A stretch of 13,674 nucleotides of DNA from an uncultured Prevotella sp. (GCA_900542795.1 UQPD01000066.1:1-13674); one strand, 5' to 3'. Positions 5,710 to 13,572 are shown, counted from the first letter of the stretch. Made by a program: numbers and translations. Notes: generated by a model from the letters alone, not told the origin.

Positions 5710-8550
5710 ATGGAATATAATTTCAGAGAAATTGAACAGAAGTGGCAAAAAACTTGGGCCACAGAAAAGACATATCATGTGGAAATGGATGAGACGAAGA
5801 AGAAATTCTACGTGCTCAATATGTTTCCCTATCCATCAGGTGCCGGACTCCATGTAGGTCATCCACTCGGTTACATTGCCAGTGATATTTATGCACGTTA
5901 CAAACGCTCATGTGGTTACAACGTGCTTAACCCCATGGGTTATGATGCCTATGGTTTGCCTGCCGAACAGTATGCCATTCAAACAGGGCAGCACCCTGCT
6001 GTAACTACCGAAACAAACATTAAGCGTTATCGTGAGCAGTTAGACAAGATAGGCTTCTCGTTTGACTGGGATCGCGAAGTGCGCACTTGCGACCCTAAAT
6101 ATTATCATTGGACGCAGTGGGCTTTCGAACAAATGTTCAACCACTTCTATTGCAAAAAGTGCGAAAAGGCACAACCCATTAGCAAACTCATTAAGCATTT
6201 TGAAGAAAAGGGTGCTGAGGGTACCGAAAACTTTGCGCAGAGCGAAGAACTCCACTTCACGGCTGACGAATGGAAGCAGATGAGTGAGGTTGAAAAACAG
6301 CAAGTGTTGATGAACTACCGCATTGCCTACTTGGGCGAGACAATGGTTAACTGGTGTCCTAAATTGGGTACGGTGCTTGCCAATGATGAGGTAGTAGACG
6401 GTGTGAGCGAACGTGGTGGCTACCCCGTGGTACAGAAAAAGATGAAGCAGTGGTGCTTGCGCGTGTCTGCTTATGCACAGCGCTTGCTCGATGGTCTTGA
6501 AAACATCGACTGGACTGATTCGCTGAAGGAAACACAACGTAACTGGATTGGTCGCAGCGAGGGTACTGAAATGGAGTTCGCTGTGAAGGATAGCGATGTG
6601 AAGTTTACCATCTTTACAACCCGTGCCGACACAATCTTTGGCGTTACCTTTATGGTGCTTGCTCCTGAAAGTGAACTTGTGCAGCAACTCACCACTGCCA
6701 ATCAGAAGGCAGAGGTGGATGCTTATCTTGAGGCTACTAAAAAACGTACCGAACGCGAACGTATTGCCGACCGTCGTGTAACAGGTGTGTTCACAGGTTC
6801 GTATGCCGTAAATCCGTTTACGGGTGATGCCATCCCCGTGTGGGTTAGCGACTATGTGCTTGCAGGATATGGCACAGGGGCCATTATGGCTGTGCCTGCT
6901 CACGACTCGCGCGACTATGCTTTTGCGCGTCATTTCAATTTGCCCATCATTCCGCTTATTGAAGGAGCTGATGTGAGCGAAGAAAGTTTTGATGCAAAAG
7001 AGGGCACAGTGATGAATTCGCCTGTCGAGGGCAAAGAAACACTCCACAACTTCAGTTTGAATGGTTTGAGCGTAAAGGAGGCTATTGCTGCCACTAAGAA
7101 ATTTGTTACTGAAAATAAGTTAGGTCGTGTAAAGGTAAACTTCCGTTTGCGCGATGCCATCTTCTCACGTCAGCGTTATTGGGGAGAACCCTTCCCTGTA
7201 TATTATAAGGACGGAATGCCCCAAATGGTGCCTGAAGCTTGCTTGCCACTCGAATTGCCCGAGGTAACCAAATTCCTCCCTACTGAAACGGGTGAACCTC
7301 CCTTAGGCAATGCTACACGTTGGGCTTGGGACACTGAGGCAAATTGTGTGACAGAGAATAGCCGCATCGACCATAAGACGGTATTCCCTCTCGAACTTTC
7401 AACAATGCCTGGTTTTGCTGGTTCATCTGCCTACTACTTGCGCTATATGGACCCACAAAATGACACCGCATTGGTGGGTGAAACTGCCGATAAGTATTGG
7501 CAGAATGTAGACCTTTACATTGGTGGTTCTGAACACGCAACAGGACACTTAATTTATTCACGTTTTTGGAATAAGTTCCTCTTCGACCTTGGTGTGTCGT
7601 GCAAGGACGAACCTTATCAGAAATTGGTAAACCAGGGTATGATTCAAGGTCGTTCAAACTTTGTTTATCGCATCAAGGATACCAATACCTTTGTAAGCCT
7701 CGGTTTGAAGGATCAATATGAAACTACACCTATCCATGTAGATGTAAACATTGTGCAGAACGATGTGTTGGATGTTGAGGCTTTCAAGCAGTGGCGTCCT
7801 GAATATGCTACGGCTGAGTTTGTGTTAGAGGAAGGCAAGTATGTATGTGGCTGGGCTATCGAGAAGATGTCAAAGTCGATGTACAACGTGGTGAACCCCG
7901 ACATGATTGTTGAGAAATATGGTGCCGACACATTGCGTTTGTACGAAATGTTCTTGGGTCCGATAAATCAGAGCAAGCCTTGGGATTCAAACGGCATTGA
8001 TGGTTGCTTCCGTTTCTTGCGTAAGGCATGGAACCTCTTCTATCCCCAAAATGGTGATTGGGCGGAAACAGACGTTGAACCTACCAAGGAGAACCTCAAA
8101 ACATTGCACAAACTCATTAAGAAGGTGAGCGAGGATATTGAGGAATTCTCTTACAACACGTCAGTTCCTGCCTTTATGATTGCCGTGGGTGAGTTGGCAC
8201 AGCAAAAGTGCGTGAGCCGCAAGGTGCTCGAACAATTTGTGGTGTTGCTTGCTCCGTTCGCTCCGCACATTGCTGAGGAGTTGTGGCATACTTTGGGTAA
8301 CTCAGGTAGCGTGTGTGATGCTGAATGGCCTAAGTTTGATGAAAACTACTTGAAGGAGGATTCGCAAACTCTCTCCATATCGTTCAACGGTAAAACACGT
8401 TTCACCCTCGACTTCCCTGCTGATGCAAGTAAGGAGTGCATTCAAGAAACGGCTTTGGCTTCAGAGCAAGCACAGAAATATCTTGAAGGTAAGCAAGTGG
8501 TGAAGGTGATTGTGGTTCCTGGACGTATTGTAAACATTGTAATCAAGTAA
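5710..8550 (+). CDS. leuS: Leucyl-tRNA synthetase
   Basis: A 946-residue cytoplasmic class Ia synthetase that charges tRNA-Leu with leucine. The signature HIGH-type motif is His-Val-Gly-His-Pro at 48-52 and the KMSKS loop is intact at 719-723. The zinc region has Cys148-x-x-Cys151 and Asn-Trp-Cys216-Pro. Between them lies an insertion of about 60 residues (about 152-208) that is absent from the E. coli enzyme and, from memory, usual in Bacteroidetes. The CP1 editing domain is present, with Thr303-Thr-Arg-Ala-Asp-Thr and the block Gly-Tyr-Gly-Thr-Gly (386-390) to His398-Asp-Ser-Arg-Asp402, so removal of mischarged amino acids should work. The C-terminal tRNA-binding segment ends in Val-Val-Pro-Gly-Arg-Ile-Val-Asn-Ile-Val. 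The length fits the family in this phylum. The leader at about 5480-5709 suggests regulation. Confidence 0.98.
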   Translation: MEYNFREIEQKWQKTWATEKTYHVEMDETKKKFYVLNMFPYPSGAGLHVGHPLGYIASDIYARYKRSCGYNVLNPMGYDAYGLPAEQYAIQTGQHPAVTTETNIKRYREQLDKIGFSFDWDREVRTCDPKYYHWTQWAFEQMFNHFYCKKCEKAQPISKLIKHFEEKGAEGTENFAQSEELHFTADEWKQMSEVEKQQVLMNYRIAYLGETMVNWCPKLGTVLANDEVVDGVSERGGYPVVQKKMKQWCLRVSAYAQRLLDGLENIDWTDSLKETQRNWIGRSEGTEMEFAVKDSDVKFTIFTTRADTIFGVTFMVLAPESELVQQLTTANQKAEVDAYLEATKKRTERERIADRRVTGVFTGSYAVNPFTGDAIPVWVSDYVLAGYGTGAIMAVPAHDSRDYAFARHFNLPIIPLIEGADVSEESFDAKEGTVMNSPVEGKETLHNFSLNGLSVKEAIAATKKFVTENKLGRVKVNFRLRDAIFSRQRYWGEPFPVYYKDGMPQMVPEACLPLELPEVTKFLPTETGEPPLGNATRWAWDTEANCVTENSRIDHKTVFPLELSTMPGFAGSSAYYLRYMDPQNDTALVGETADKYWQNVDLYIGGSEHATGHLIYSRFWNKFLFDLGVSCKDEPYQKLVNQGMIQGRSNFVYRIKDTNTFVSLGLKDQYETTPIHVDVNIVQNDVLDVEAFKQWRPEYATAEFVLEEGKYVCGWAIEKMSKSMYNVVNPDMIVEKYGADTLRLYEMFLGPINQSKPWDSNGIDGCFRFLRKAWNLFYPQNGDWAETDVEPTKENLKTLHKLIKKVSEDIEEFSYNTSVPAFMIAVGELAQQKCVSRKVLEQFVVLLAPFAPHIAEELWHTLGNSGSVCDAEWPKFDENYLKEDSQTLSISFNGKTRFTLDFPADASKECIQETALASEQAQKYLEGKQVVKVIVVPGRIVNIVIK

Positions 8551-8573
8551 AAATAAATAAAACTACGCCCTTT

Positions 8574-8618
8574 AAAGAGGTGCAGTCGCCAACACCTTGT
8601 GCGCGTCTGCATCTCTTT
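8574..8618 (+). terminator. Hairpin between leuS and the YitT gene, possible partial terminator
   Basis: The 12-bp arms 8574-8585 and 8607-8618 (AAAGAGGTGCAG with CTGCATCTCTTT) pair with one G-U. After one mismatch a further 3 bp (8587-8589 with 8603-8605) can form. Only three T residues follow, so termination would be weak. It may instead protect or process the message, or reduce read-through into yitT. It ends 25 nt before the yitT start. Confidence 0.45.
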
Positions 8619-8643
8619 GCGCAAAAAACTCATTTAGCAAAAC

Positions 8644-9618
8644 ATGGTTACCAAATTCAGAACTACGGTGGCGCAGGATATCCGCGACTACATCATCATT
8701 ACCATAGGTTTGTTGATGTATGCCATCGGTTTTACCTGTTTCCAACTTCCCTACGAAATTACCACAGGCGGTTTGGCTGGTGCTGCGGCAGTAATATTTT
8801 ATGCCACAGGTTTCCCCGTGCAGTACACGTTCTTCTCGGTGAATATCTTGTTGCTCTTTATAGCAGTAAAGGTGTTAGGGTGGCGTTTCTGTATCAAAAC
8901 CATTTACGCCGTCTTTATGCTCACCTTTATGCTTGGCTTGGTACAAGAGGTGATGATTTATTGGGCACAAGTAAGTCCGCACATGTTTCCCGACATCAAT
9001 CCACACAGCCATTTGCCCCAAGTAGTGCAGAACAATGCCTTTATGTCGTGCATCTTGGGTGCTGCCATTGAGGGTGTGGGCATTGGGTTCGTATTTTTGC
9101 ACAATGGTTCTACGGGTGGTACGGATATTATTGCCTCTATCATCAATAAGTATAAGGATGTGACGTTGGGACAAATGATGATGCTTTGCGACATCGTGAT
9201 TATTACCACCGCATTCTTTTTGCCCGATGGCGATGTTGACAAATTGCTCTATGGTTACTGCACGTTGATTATCGTAAACCTTATGCTCGACTACGTGGTA
9301 GACCGCGGTCGTCAGTCTGTGCAGTTCTTTATTTTCTCACGTCAGTATGATGCCATTGCCGCAGCCATTAGTGCCACACATCGTGGTGTAACGGTGCTCG
9401 ATGGACAAGGTTGGTACACAAAGGAGGAGCGCAAGGTACTTGTGGTGCTTGCCAAGAAACGCGAAAGCACCAATATCTTCCGTATCATTCAGAGCATCGA
9501 CCCCAATGCGTTTGTTTCGCAGTCTAAGGTAATTGGTGTGTTTGGCGAAGGCTTTGATCGCATCAAGGTAAAGGCTAAGAATAAACAACACGAAGAAAAG
9601 GAACTTGCTGAAAAGTAA
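8644..9618 (+). CDS. YitT-family membrane protein with C-terminal DUF2179 domain
   Basis: A 324-residue integral membrane protein. About six to seven hydrophobic segments can be seen, near residues 15-34, 43-59, 61-80, 86-106, 131-152, 174-192 and 197-215. The family pattern includes Thr-Thr-Gly-Gly-Leu-Ala-Gly near 40-46 and Gly-Ser-Thr-Gly-Gly-Thr-Asp-Ile-Ile-Ala near 155-164, typical of YitT proteins. The cytoplasmic C-terminus (about 225-310) matches DUF2179, with Thr-His-Arg-Gly-Val-Thr, Gly-Trp-Tyr-Thr and a Val-Leu-Val-Val strand. The substrate or function is unknown; transport has been suggested for the family. The gene begins 93 nt after leuS with a hairpin between, so it may be expressed by read-through from leuS. 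A strong terminator follows. Confidence 0.9.
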   Translation: MVTKFRTTVAQDIRDYIIITIGLLMYAIGFTCFQLPYEITTGGLAGAAAVIFYATGFPVQYTFFSVNILLLFIAVKVLGWRFCIKTIYAVFMLTFMLGLVQEVMIYWAQVSPHMFPDINPHSHLPQVVQNNAFMSCILGAAIEGVGIGFVFLHNGSTGGTDIIASIINKYKDVTLGQMMMLCDIVIITTAFFLPDGDVDKLLYGYCTLIIVNLMLDYVVDRGRQSVQFFIFSRQYDAIAAAISATHRGVTVLDGQGWYTKEERKVLVVLAKKRESTNIFRIIQSIDPNAFVSQSKVIGVFGEGFDRIKVKAKNKQHEEKELAEK

Positions 9619-9647
9619 GAATTTTTTAGAACCACATTGCACATAGC

Positions 9648-9697
9648 AAAAATCCGTGGAAAGATTGAGTCGGATTCATCTTTTCACGGATTTTTTT
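9648..9697 (+). terminator. Strong intrinsic terminator after the YitT gene
   Basis: An 18-bp stem (9648-9665 with 9678-9695, one G-U pair) with a 12-nt loop, overlapping a seven-T run at 9691-9697. The A-rich left and T-rich right ends make it work in principle in both directions. It closes the leuS-yitT unit. Confidence 0.9.
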
Positions 9698-9745
9698 CAT
9701 TTGTGTTCAAAACTGCTTATATGACTGATTTAGGTTCAAAAAACA

Positions 9746-9780
9746 ATGAAGTTTAAAATCAGAAAAGTTTAGACAACTTC
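9746..9780. repeat. Shortened relative of the leuS leader element, upstream of rdgB
   Basis: Bases 9763-9780 match the right-arm core AAAAGTTTAGACGACTTC of the leuS element with one change (17 of 18). Bases 9746-9760 (ATGAAGTTTAAAATC) match 5508-5522 (ATGAAGTTCAAGATT) at 12 of 15. The two parts are adjacent here but about 150 bp apart in the leuS element, as if the interior had been lost. The copy lies just upstream of the rdgB -7 box and can itself form a small GAAGTT / AACTTC hairpin. Confidence 0.6.
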
Positions 9781-9810
9781 AATAAATCAGCATTTTTTTC
9801 GTTATATTTG
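9778..9810 (+). promoter_or_regulatory. Promoter of the rdgB-porZ pair
   Basis: TATATTTG at 9803-9810 is a full match to the Bacteroidetes -7 box. The -33 position holds only a poor match (TTCA at 9778-9781, 21-nt spacer). Transcription would start near 9814-9818, giving a leader of about 35 nt before the ATG at 9851. Confidence 0.55.
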
Positions 9811-9850
9811 AAGCAGATTTTTTTTAGAACCACCCTAAACAATAAAACTT

Positions 9851-10453
9851 ATGACTTCTACAATAAAAAGAGCAGAGTTAGTGTTTGCCACGAATAATGC
9901 TCATAAACTCTCTGAAATTCGCGCCATCTTTGGCGACACGCTCCACATACTTTCACTCGCAGACATTGACTGTCACGATGATATACCCGAAACAGCCAAC
10001 ACGCTTGAGGGAAATGCGTTGATTAAAGCACGGTGGGTGAAGGAACGCTATGGTTACGATTGTTTTGCCGATGACACGGGACTCGAAGTTGAGGCTTTGA
10101 ATGGTGCTCCTGGTGTACATACAGCACGTTATGCTTATCCCGATCGTCACGACCCCGAAGCCAATACCCAAAAACTTTTAGCTGCGTTGAAGGGAGCTAC
10201 AAATCGTGCTGCACAATTTCGCACAGTCATTGCGCTTATACTGAATGGAGAGGAGCATGTTTTTGAAGGTGTGGTGCGTGGTGAAATAGCCACCGAAAAG
10301 CGCGGAACAGAAGGCTTTGGCTACGACCCCGTGTTTATTCCCGAAGATACAGGTCGCACCTTTGCAGAGTTGGGTACGGACGTAAAAAACAAAATTTCGC
10401 ATCGTGCACGTGCCGTAGCAAAATTGGTAGAATATTTAAGCAAACAAGCATGA
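9851..10453 (+). CDS. rdgB: RdgB/Ham1 non-canonical purine NTP pyrophosphatase (dITP/XTP)
   Basis: A 200-residue cytoplasmic enzyme that hydrolyses dITP, ITP and XTP to the monophosphate and pyrophosphate, keeping deaminated purines out of DNA and RNA. The family motifs are complete: Phe-Ala-Thr-Asn15-Asn-x-x-Lys19 at the start, Glu-Gly-Asn at 53-55, Phe-Ala-Asp74-Asp75-Thr-Gly-Leu-Glu-Val, the block Asn-Gly-Ala-Pro-Gly-Val with Ser replaced by His-Thr-Ala-Arg, Gly-Phe-Gly-Tyr-Asp-Pro at 155-160, and Lys-Asn-Lys-Ile-Ser-His-Arg at 179-185. The length is typical. The stop codon overlaps the next start (ATGA at 10450-10453), which implies translational coupling with the PorZ-like gene. Confidence 0.97.
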   Translation: MTSTIKRAELVFATNNAHKLSEIRAIFGDTLHILSLADIDCHDDIPETANTLEGNALIKARWVKERYGYDCFADDTGLEVEALNGAPGVHTARYAYPDRHDPEANTQKLLAALKGATNRAAQFRTVIALILNGEEHVFEGVVRGEIATEKRGTEGFGYDPVFIPEDTGRTFAELGTDVKNKISHRARAVAKLVEYLSKQA

Positions 10454-12894
10454 AGCATCCCAAACTTTTAGCCTTAATGGTGTTGTTGGCTGGTTGGTGT
10501 GCAGGGGCTGTTCAGAGTGAGGCAGTTAGCAGTTTGTCAGCAAACAACAATGCCACCAGTTACAACCGTTGGACGTATTATCTGTCTTATCACAACGCTA
10601 CCCAAACAGTGGCAGTTGGCAATGTGGTGTATGCGTTGTTTAATGGTCATCTTTTAATTTACGATGCAGAAACGCAGGCTTCAATCCCTGTCGACCGAAT
10701 GACAGCACAACTCTCAACCAGTAGTAGCATTAACTACATAGGTTGGAGTGAAACGTGCCACTGTCTCGTAACCATTTATAGCGATAACAACATCGACCTT
10801 ATTTATCCTAAAAATGGAGATGGTACTACGGCCGATTTTGAAGTGGTGAATTTACCGCAACTCAAAAACTACTCAGAGGACAACATTGTTATACGCAAGT
10901 TGAATGTCTATAAAGATTGGGCAAGCATCGTAACAACCAAAGGTGTGGTCTTGGTGTCTTTGGCAGACGAGAATATTCACGCTTATTATCAAGTGGGCAC
11001 CGACATAGCCGATGCTTTTGTTGAGGGTAAGTATGTATATTTGGCAAAGCCCAATTGCATTGTGAGCGGACTGCTTACAGATAACCTTTACGACGCACAG
11101 CAGTGGCAAACAGCAGTGCCCGATATGGTAGTAGATGCCTTTGTGGGTAGTAAGGTAGGCGTGTATGCTGTGGTTCCTTATAAAAAAGAATTGCCCCCTT
11201 CACGTCCCAGTGGTGTGGCGCTTTTAACACTCACTGCTGATGGCACAGGTAGTTATAAACTGGTGTCGCCCGTAATTATGATGGGAGGTAATGCCAATGG
11301 CAAGCAAGTGCAGTTTTACACAAATAATTATATAGTTACTGTTAATACGGATAATCCCGATGTTGAGGCACAGCGCATAACCACAACCTTTCAACCTCAA
11401 AGCATTACACGTACTGCTAACGGTACCCTCTTCTTAGCACAAGGTTACACGGGCTTGCAAATGTACCAGCCCTCGGCTTCCGACACGGCTTTGCCCGAGT
11501 CAGTAGGCAAGGTAGGTGGCTTTGGTCCACGTCACTGCGAGAGTTATGCACTACGCATAAACAATGGCTACCTCTACTTAACAGGTGGCTTGATGGAGGA
11601 TATTACACCAGGCTTTTTGGGTCGTTACGATGGAAGAGTTTGGAGTGATATGGACGAAGATGCTGCACGCAACATCCCATCACGCGATGGACGTTTGCGC
11701 GATTTCTTTAGGTCGATTATGCAGGTTGCCATTGACCCGCGCGACCCGAACCATGTAATGGCAGCAAGTTATGGCGAAGGTGTGTATGAGTATCAAGATG
11801 GTAAGTTTAAAAAACTTTACAATATGGATAACTCTGCGCTTGTCTCAGCCAATCCTAAAAATCTTGATCGCAATAGCTATATCAACGTGGGTGGTGTGGC
11901 TTATGATGCAGCAGGCAATTTGTGGGCTGCCAATAACCATGCCGATAGCTCTTTAGTAGTGTATAAAACCGATGGCACTTGGCAATATGTTTCATTGGGC
12001 GAGGGCGATAAACTAAAGCGTAAAGAACGCGTATTCTTTGACAGCAAGGGACGCGTTTGGGTAAATGCCCGTTTCAGCACAAGCTCTTCAACAAGTGGCG
12101 TGGCTGCACTCGATTATAATGGAACACTCAACACAACGAGCGACGACCGCACAGCATTCCGTAACACCTGTTACAACGAAGATGGCACTGAATGTTCCAT
12201 TACCTCAACGCGTGTTATTACCGAGGATAAAGAAGGACAAATATGGATAGGTTGCGAAACAGGTGTTTATGCCATTACCAATCCAGATGATTGGTTCTCA
12301 TCGTCTTTCACCATTTATCAGCCTAAAGTGCCGCGCAATGATGGCACAAACTATGCCGACTATTTGCTTACGGGCAACACGGTGAATGCTATAGCGGTGG
12401 ATGGTGGAAACCGTAAATGGATTGGTACCTTAGGGGCAGGCATCTATTTGGTGAATGCTGATGGTAGCGAAATCCTTGCACACTACACTGCAGCCGACTC
12501 ACCGTTGCTATCCGACAATATTTATGACATGGCGATTGATGAGCAAACGGGACGTTTGTACATTACTACCGACTGTGGACTTTGTTCGTACGAAACGGGT
12601 GTTACCTCAACCGAAGCTTCGCTCAACAAGAGTAATATTAAGGTTTACCCCAATCCAGTTCGTCGTGATTTTTCAGGAAATGTAACTGTAAGTGGCTTAA
12701 CTGAGGGGGCTGAAGTGAAAGTGCTTAGCAGTGGGTCGCAATTAGTGGCTCGTGGCACAGCAGTTGGTGGTTCTTGGCAATGGGATGTGACACAACAAGG
12801 CAGTGGTAGCCGTGTGGCTCCAGGCGTCTATTATATCATGATTAGTACCTCGGATGGCAAAAACAGTGTGGGTACAAAAGTTGTGGTAATTTAG
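10450..12894 (+). CDS. porZ: PorZ-like T9SS protein: beta-propeller domains with C-terminal sorting domain
   Basis: An 814-residue exported protein. Residues 1-20 form a signal peptide (Lys-rich start, long Leu/Ala core). The region after it (Trp-Thr-Tyr-Tyr-Leu-Ser-Tyr-His-Asn-Ala-Thr, then Gly-Asn-Val-Val-Tyr-Ala) resembles the opening of PorZ proteins. Repeated Asp/Trp-rich strand motifs suggest two beta-propellers, roughly 30-350 and 370-710. Examples are Ala-Ala-Gly-Asn-Leu-Trp-Ala-Ala-Asn, Gly-Arg-Val-Trp-Val-Asn, Gly-Gln-Ile-Trp-Ile-Gly and Arg-Lys-Trp-Ile-Gly-Thr. The end, from Val732-Tyr-Pro-Asn-Pro-Val, is a T9SS type A sorting domain. In Porphyromonas gingivalis PorZ is part of the surface attachment complex and delivers A-LPS to the sortase PorU; that role here is inferred. 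The alternative is another two-component-propeller cargo protein. It is coupled to rdgB by a 4-base overlap. Confidence 0.78.
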   Translation: MKHPKLLALMVLLAGWCAGAVQSEAVSSLSANNNATSYNRWTYYLSYHNATQTVAVGNVVYALFNGHLLIYDAETQASIPVDRMTAQLSTSSSINYIGWSETCHCLVTIYSDNNIDLIYPKNGDGTTADFEVVNLPQLKNYSEDNIVIRKLNVYKDWASIVTTKGVVLVSLADENIHAYYQVGTDIADAFVEGKYVYLAKPNCIVSGLLTDNLYDAQQWQTAVPDMVVDAFVGSKVGVYAVVPYKKELPPSRPSGVALLTLTADGTGSYKLVSPVIMMGGNANGKQVQFYTNNYIVTVNTDNPDVEAQRITTTFQPQSITRTANGTLFLAQGYTGLQMYQPSASDTALPESVGKVGGFGPRHCESYALRINNGYLYLTGGLMEDITPGFLGRYDGRVWSDMDEDAARNIPSRDGRLRDFFRSIMQVAIDPRDPNHVMAASYGEGVYEYQDGKFKKLYNMDNSALVSANPKNLDRNSYINVGGVAYDAAGNLWAANNHADSSLVVYKTDGTWQYVSLGEGDKLKRKERVFFDSKGRVWVNARFSTSSSTSGVAALDYNGTLNTTSDDRTAFRNTCYNEDGTECSITSTRVITEDKEGQIWIGCETGVYAITNPDDWFSSSFTIYQPKVPRNDGTNYADYLLTGNTVNAIAVDGGNRKWIGTLGAGIYLVNADGSEILAHYTAADSPLLSDNIYDMAIDEQTGRLYITTDCGLCSYETGVTSTEASLNKSNIKVYPNPVRRDFSGNVTVSGLTEGAEVKVLSSGSQLVARGTAVGGSWQWDVTQQGSGSRVAPGVYYIMISTSDGKNSVGTKVVVI

Positions 12895-12971
12895 GGTGCA
12901 GAATGCTTGTAAATATTAGGCTTTTGCGGCTCGCATAGCGTTAATGAAGAATAGGTATAAAGGCAAAAAAA

Positions 12972-13023
12972 ACGCTTTCTTATTTGTATTTCAACAAATA
13001 AACAGCGTAAAATGTATTTTTTT
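12972..13023 (+). terminator. Candidate terminator after the PorZ-like gene
   Basis: An 8-bp stem TTATTTGT (12980-12987) / ACAAATAA (12994-13001) with a 6-nt loop, then an internal loop, then a 5-bp stem ACGCT (12972-12976) / AGCGT (13004-13008). A seven-T run follows at 13017-13023, 8 nt after the stem, which is further than usual. It lies just before the HU promoter. Bases 12895-12971 hold nothing else I can identify. Confidence 0.5.
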
Positions 13024-13054
13024 GACCTATTAGTCTAAAAAAAATAAGGATTTA

Positions 13055-13086
13055 TTTGCGCTTTCGCCGTTCATACCCTATATTTG
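13055..13086 (+). promoter_or_regulatory. Promoter of the HU gene
   Basis: TTTG at 13055-13058, a 20-nt spacer, and TATATTTG at 13079-13086, a full match to the Bacteroidetes consensus. This fits a highly expressed chromosomal protein. Transcription should start near 13090-13094, giving a leader of about 125 nt. Confidence 0.85.
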
Positions 13087-13099
13087 CACATGTTTCAAA

Positions 13100-13168
13100 G
13101 CCACAAAGTCCCATTTCATGGGCATAGTCGCGTTTTTTTGAAGCACAAAGAAACCATCTTCTTGTGGC
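13100..13168 (+). promoter_or_regulatory. Structured leader of the HU mRNA
   Basis: GCCACAA (13100-13106) pairs with TTGTGGC (13162-13168) and encloses a small hairpin CCCAT-TTC-ATGGG (13110-13122), with a seven-T run at 13133-13139. The same leader contains a 43-codon ORF (13090-13221) that overlaps the HU start codon as ATGA. A role in controlling HU translation is possible but unproven. Confidence 0.35.
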
Positions 13169-13217
13169 GGTTTTCCCTCATTATAATCAAAACGAACAAA
13201 TTAATTTTTTTGACATT

Positions 13218-13487
13218 ATGAATAAGACAGATCTCGTAAATGCCATTGCTGCCGAAGGTTTGAGCAAGGCTGACTCTAAGAAGGCTCTCGATGCCGTTCT
13301 CAACGCTATTTCTGGTGCCCTCAAGGAAGGTGACAAGGTTGCTATCCTCGGTTTCGGTACATTCTCTATCAACGAACGTCCTGCTCGCGAGGGTGTTAAT
13401 CCTTCAACAGGTGCTAAGATTCAGATTGCTGCTAAAAAAGTTATCAAGTTCAAGGCAGGTGCAGAACTCGCAGCTGGCGTAAACTAA
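13218..13487 (+). CDS. HU/IHF-family DNA-binding protein
   Basis: An 89-residue nucleoid protein that binds and bends DNA as a dimer. The sequence shows the full HU pattern: Met-Asn-Lys-Thr-Asp-Leu-Val-Asn at the start, the helical dimerisation half (about 1-40), then Gly-Phe-Gly-Thr-Phe-Ser near 46-51. The DNA-contacting arm includes Arg-Pro-Ala-Arg-Glu-Gly-Val-Asn-Pro-Ser-Thr-Gly, followed by the closing Lys-Val-Ile-Lys-Phe-Lys-Ala-Gly. An in-frame ATG at 13164 would add 18 residues unlike any HU start; 13218 gives the standard length and N-terminus. Codon choice is strongly biased (GCT, AAG, GGT, CTC), as expected for an abundant protein. It is flanked by its own promoter and terminator, so it is monocistronic. 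Confidence 0.97.
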   Translation: MNKTDLVNAIAAEGLSKADSKKALDAVLNAISGALKEGDKVAILGFGTFSINERPAREGVNPSTGAKIQIAAKKVIKFKAGAELAAGVN

Positions 13488-13512
13488 TAGAAATTTCTAT
13501 TTTCTTTTTCCT

Positions 13513-13572
13513 ATCAGGAATCAAATTCGTATGGCTTTAAAGCTAAAAACGAGTTTGATTCCTGATTTTTTT
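13513..13572 (+). terminator. Strong intrinsic terminator after the HU gene
   Basis: An 18-bp stem (13513-13530 with 13549-13566, one G-U pair) is followed by Ts to 13572. The loop contains a further palindrome, GCTTTAAAGC. It lies 25 nt after the HU stop codon. Confidence 0.93.

Noticed and set aside
6040..7047. Long minus-strand open frame (335 codons) inside leuS
   Set aside because: It is antisense to a certain leuS coding region, has no family features, and arises from codon bias on the opposite strand.
8580..9071. Plus-strand frame overlapping the start of the YitT gene
   Set aside because: It is a shifted-frame shadow of the membrane protein, rich in His/Arg/Cys with no domain.
13164..13217. 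18-residue N-terminal extension of HU
   Set aside because: HU proteins begin at Met-Asn-Lys-Thr-Asp; the extension is unlike the family and lies in the structured leader.
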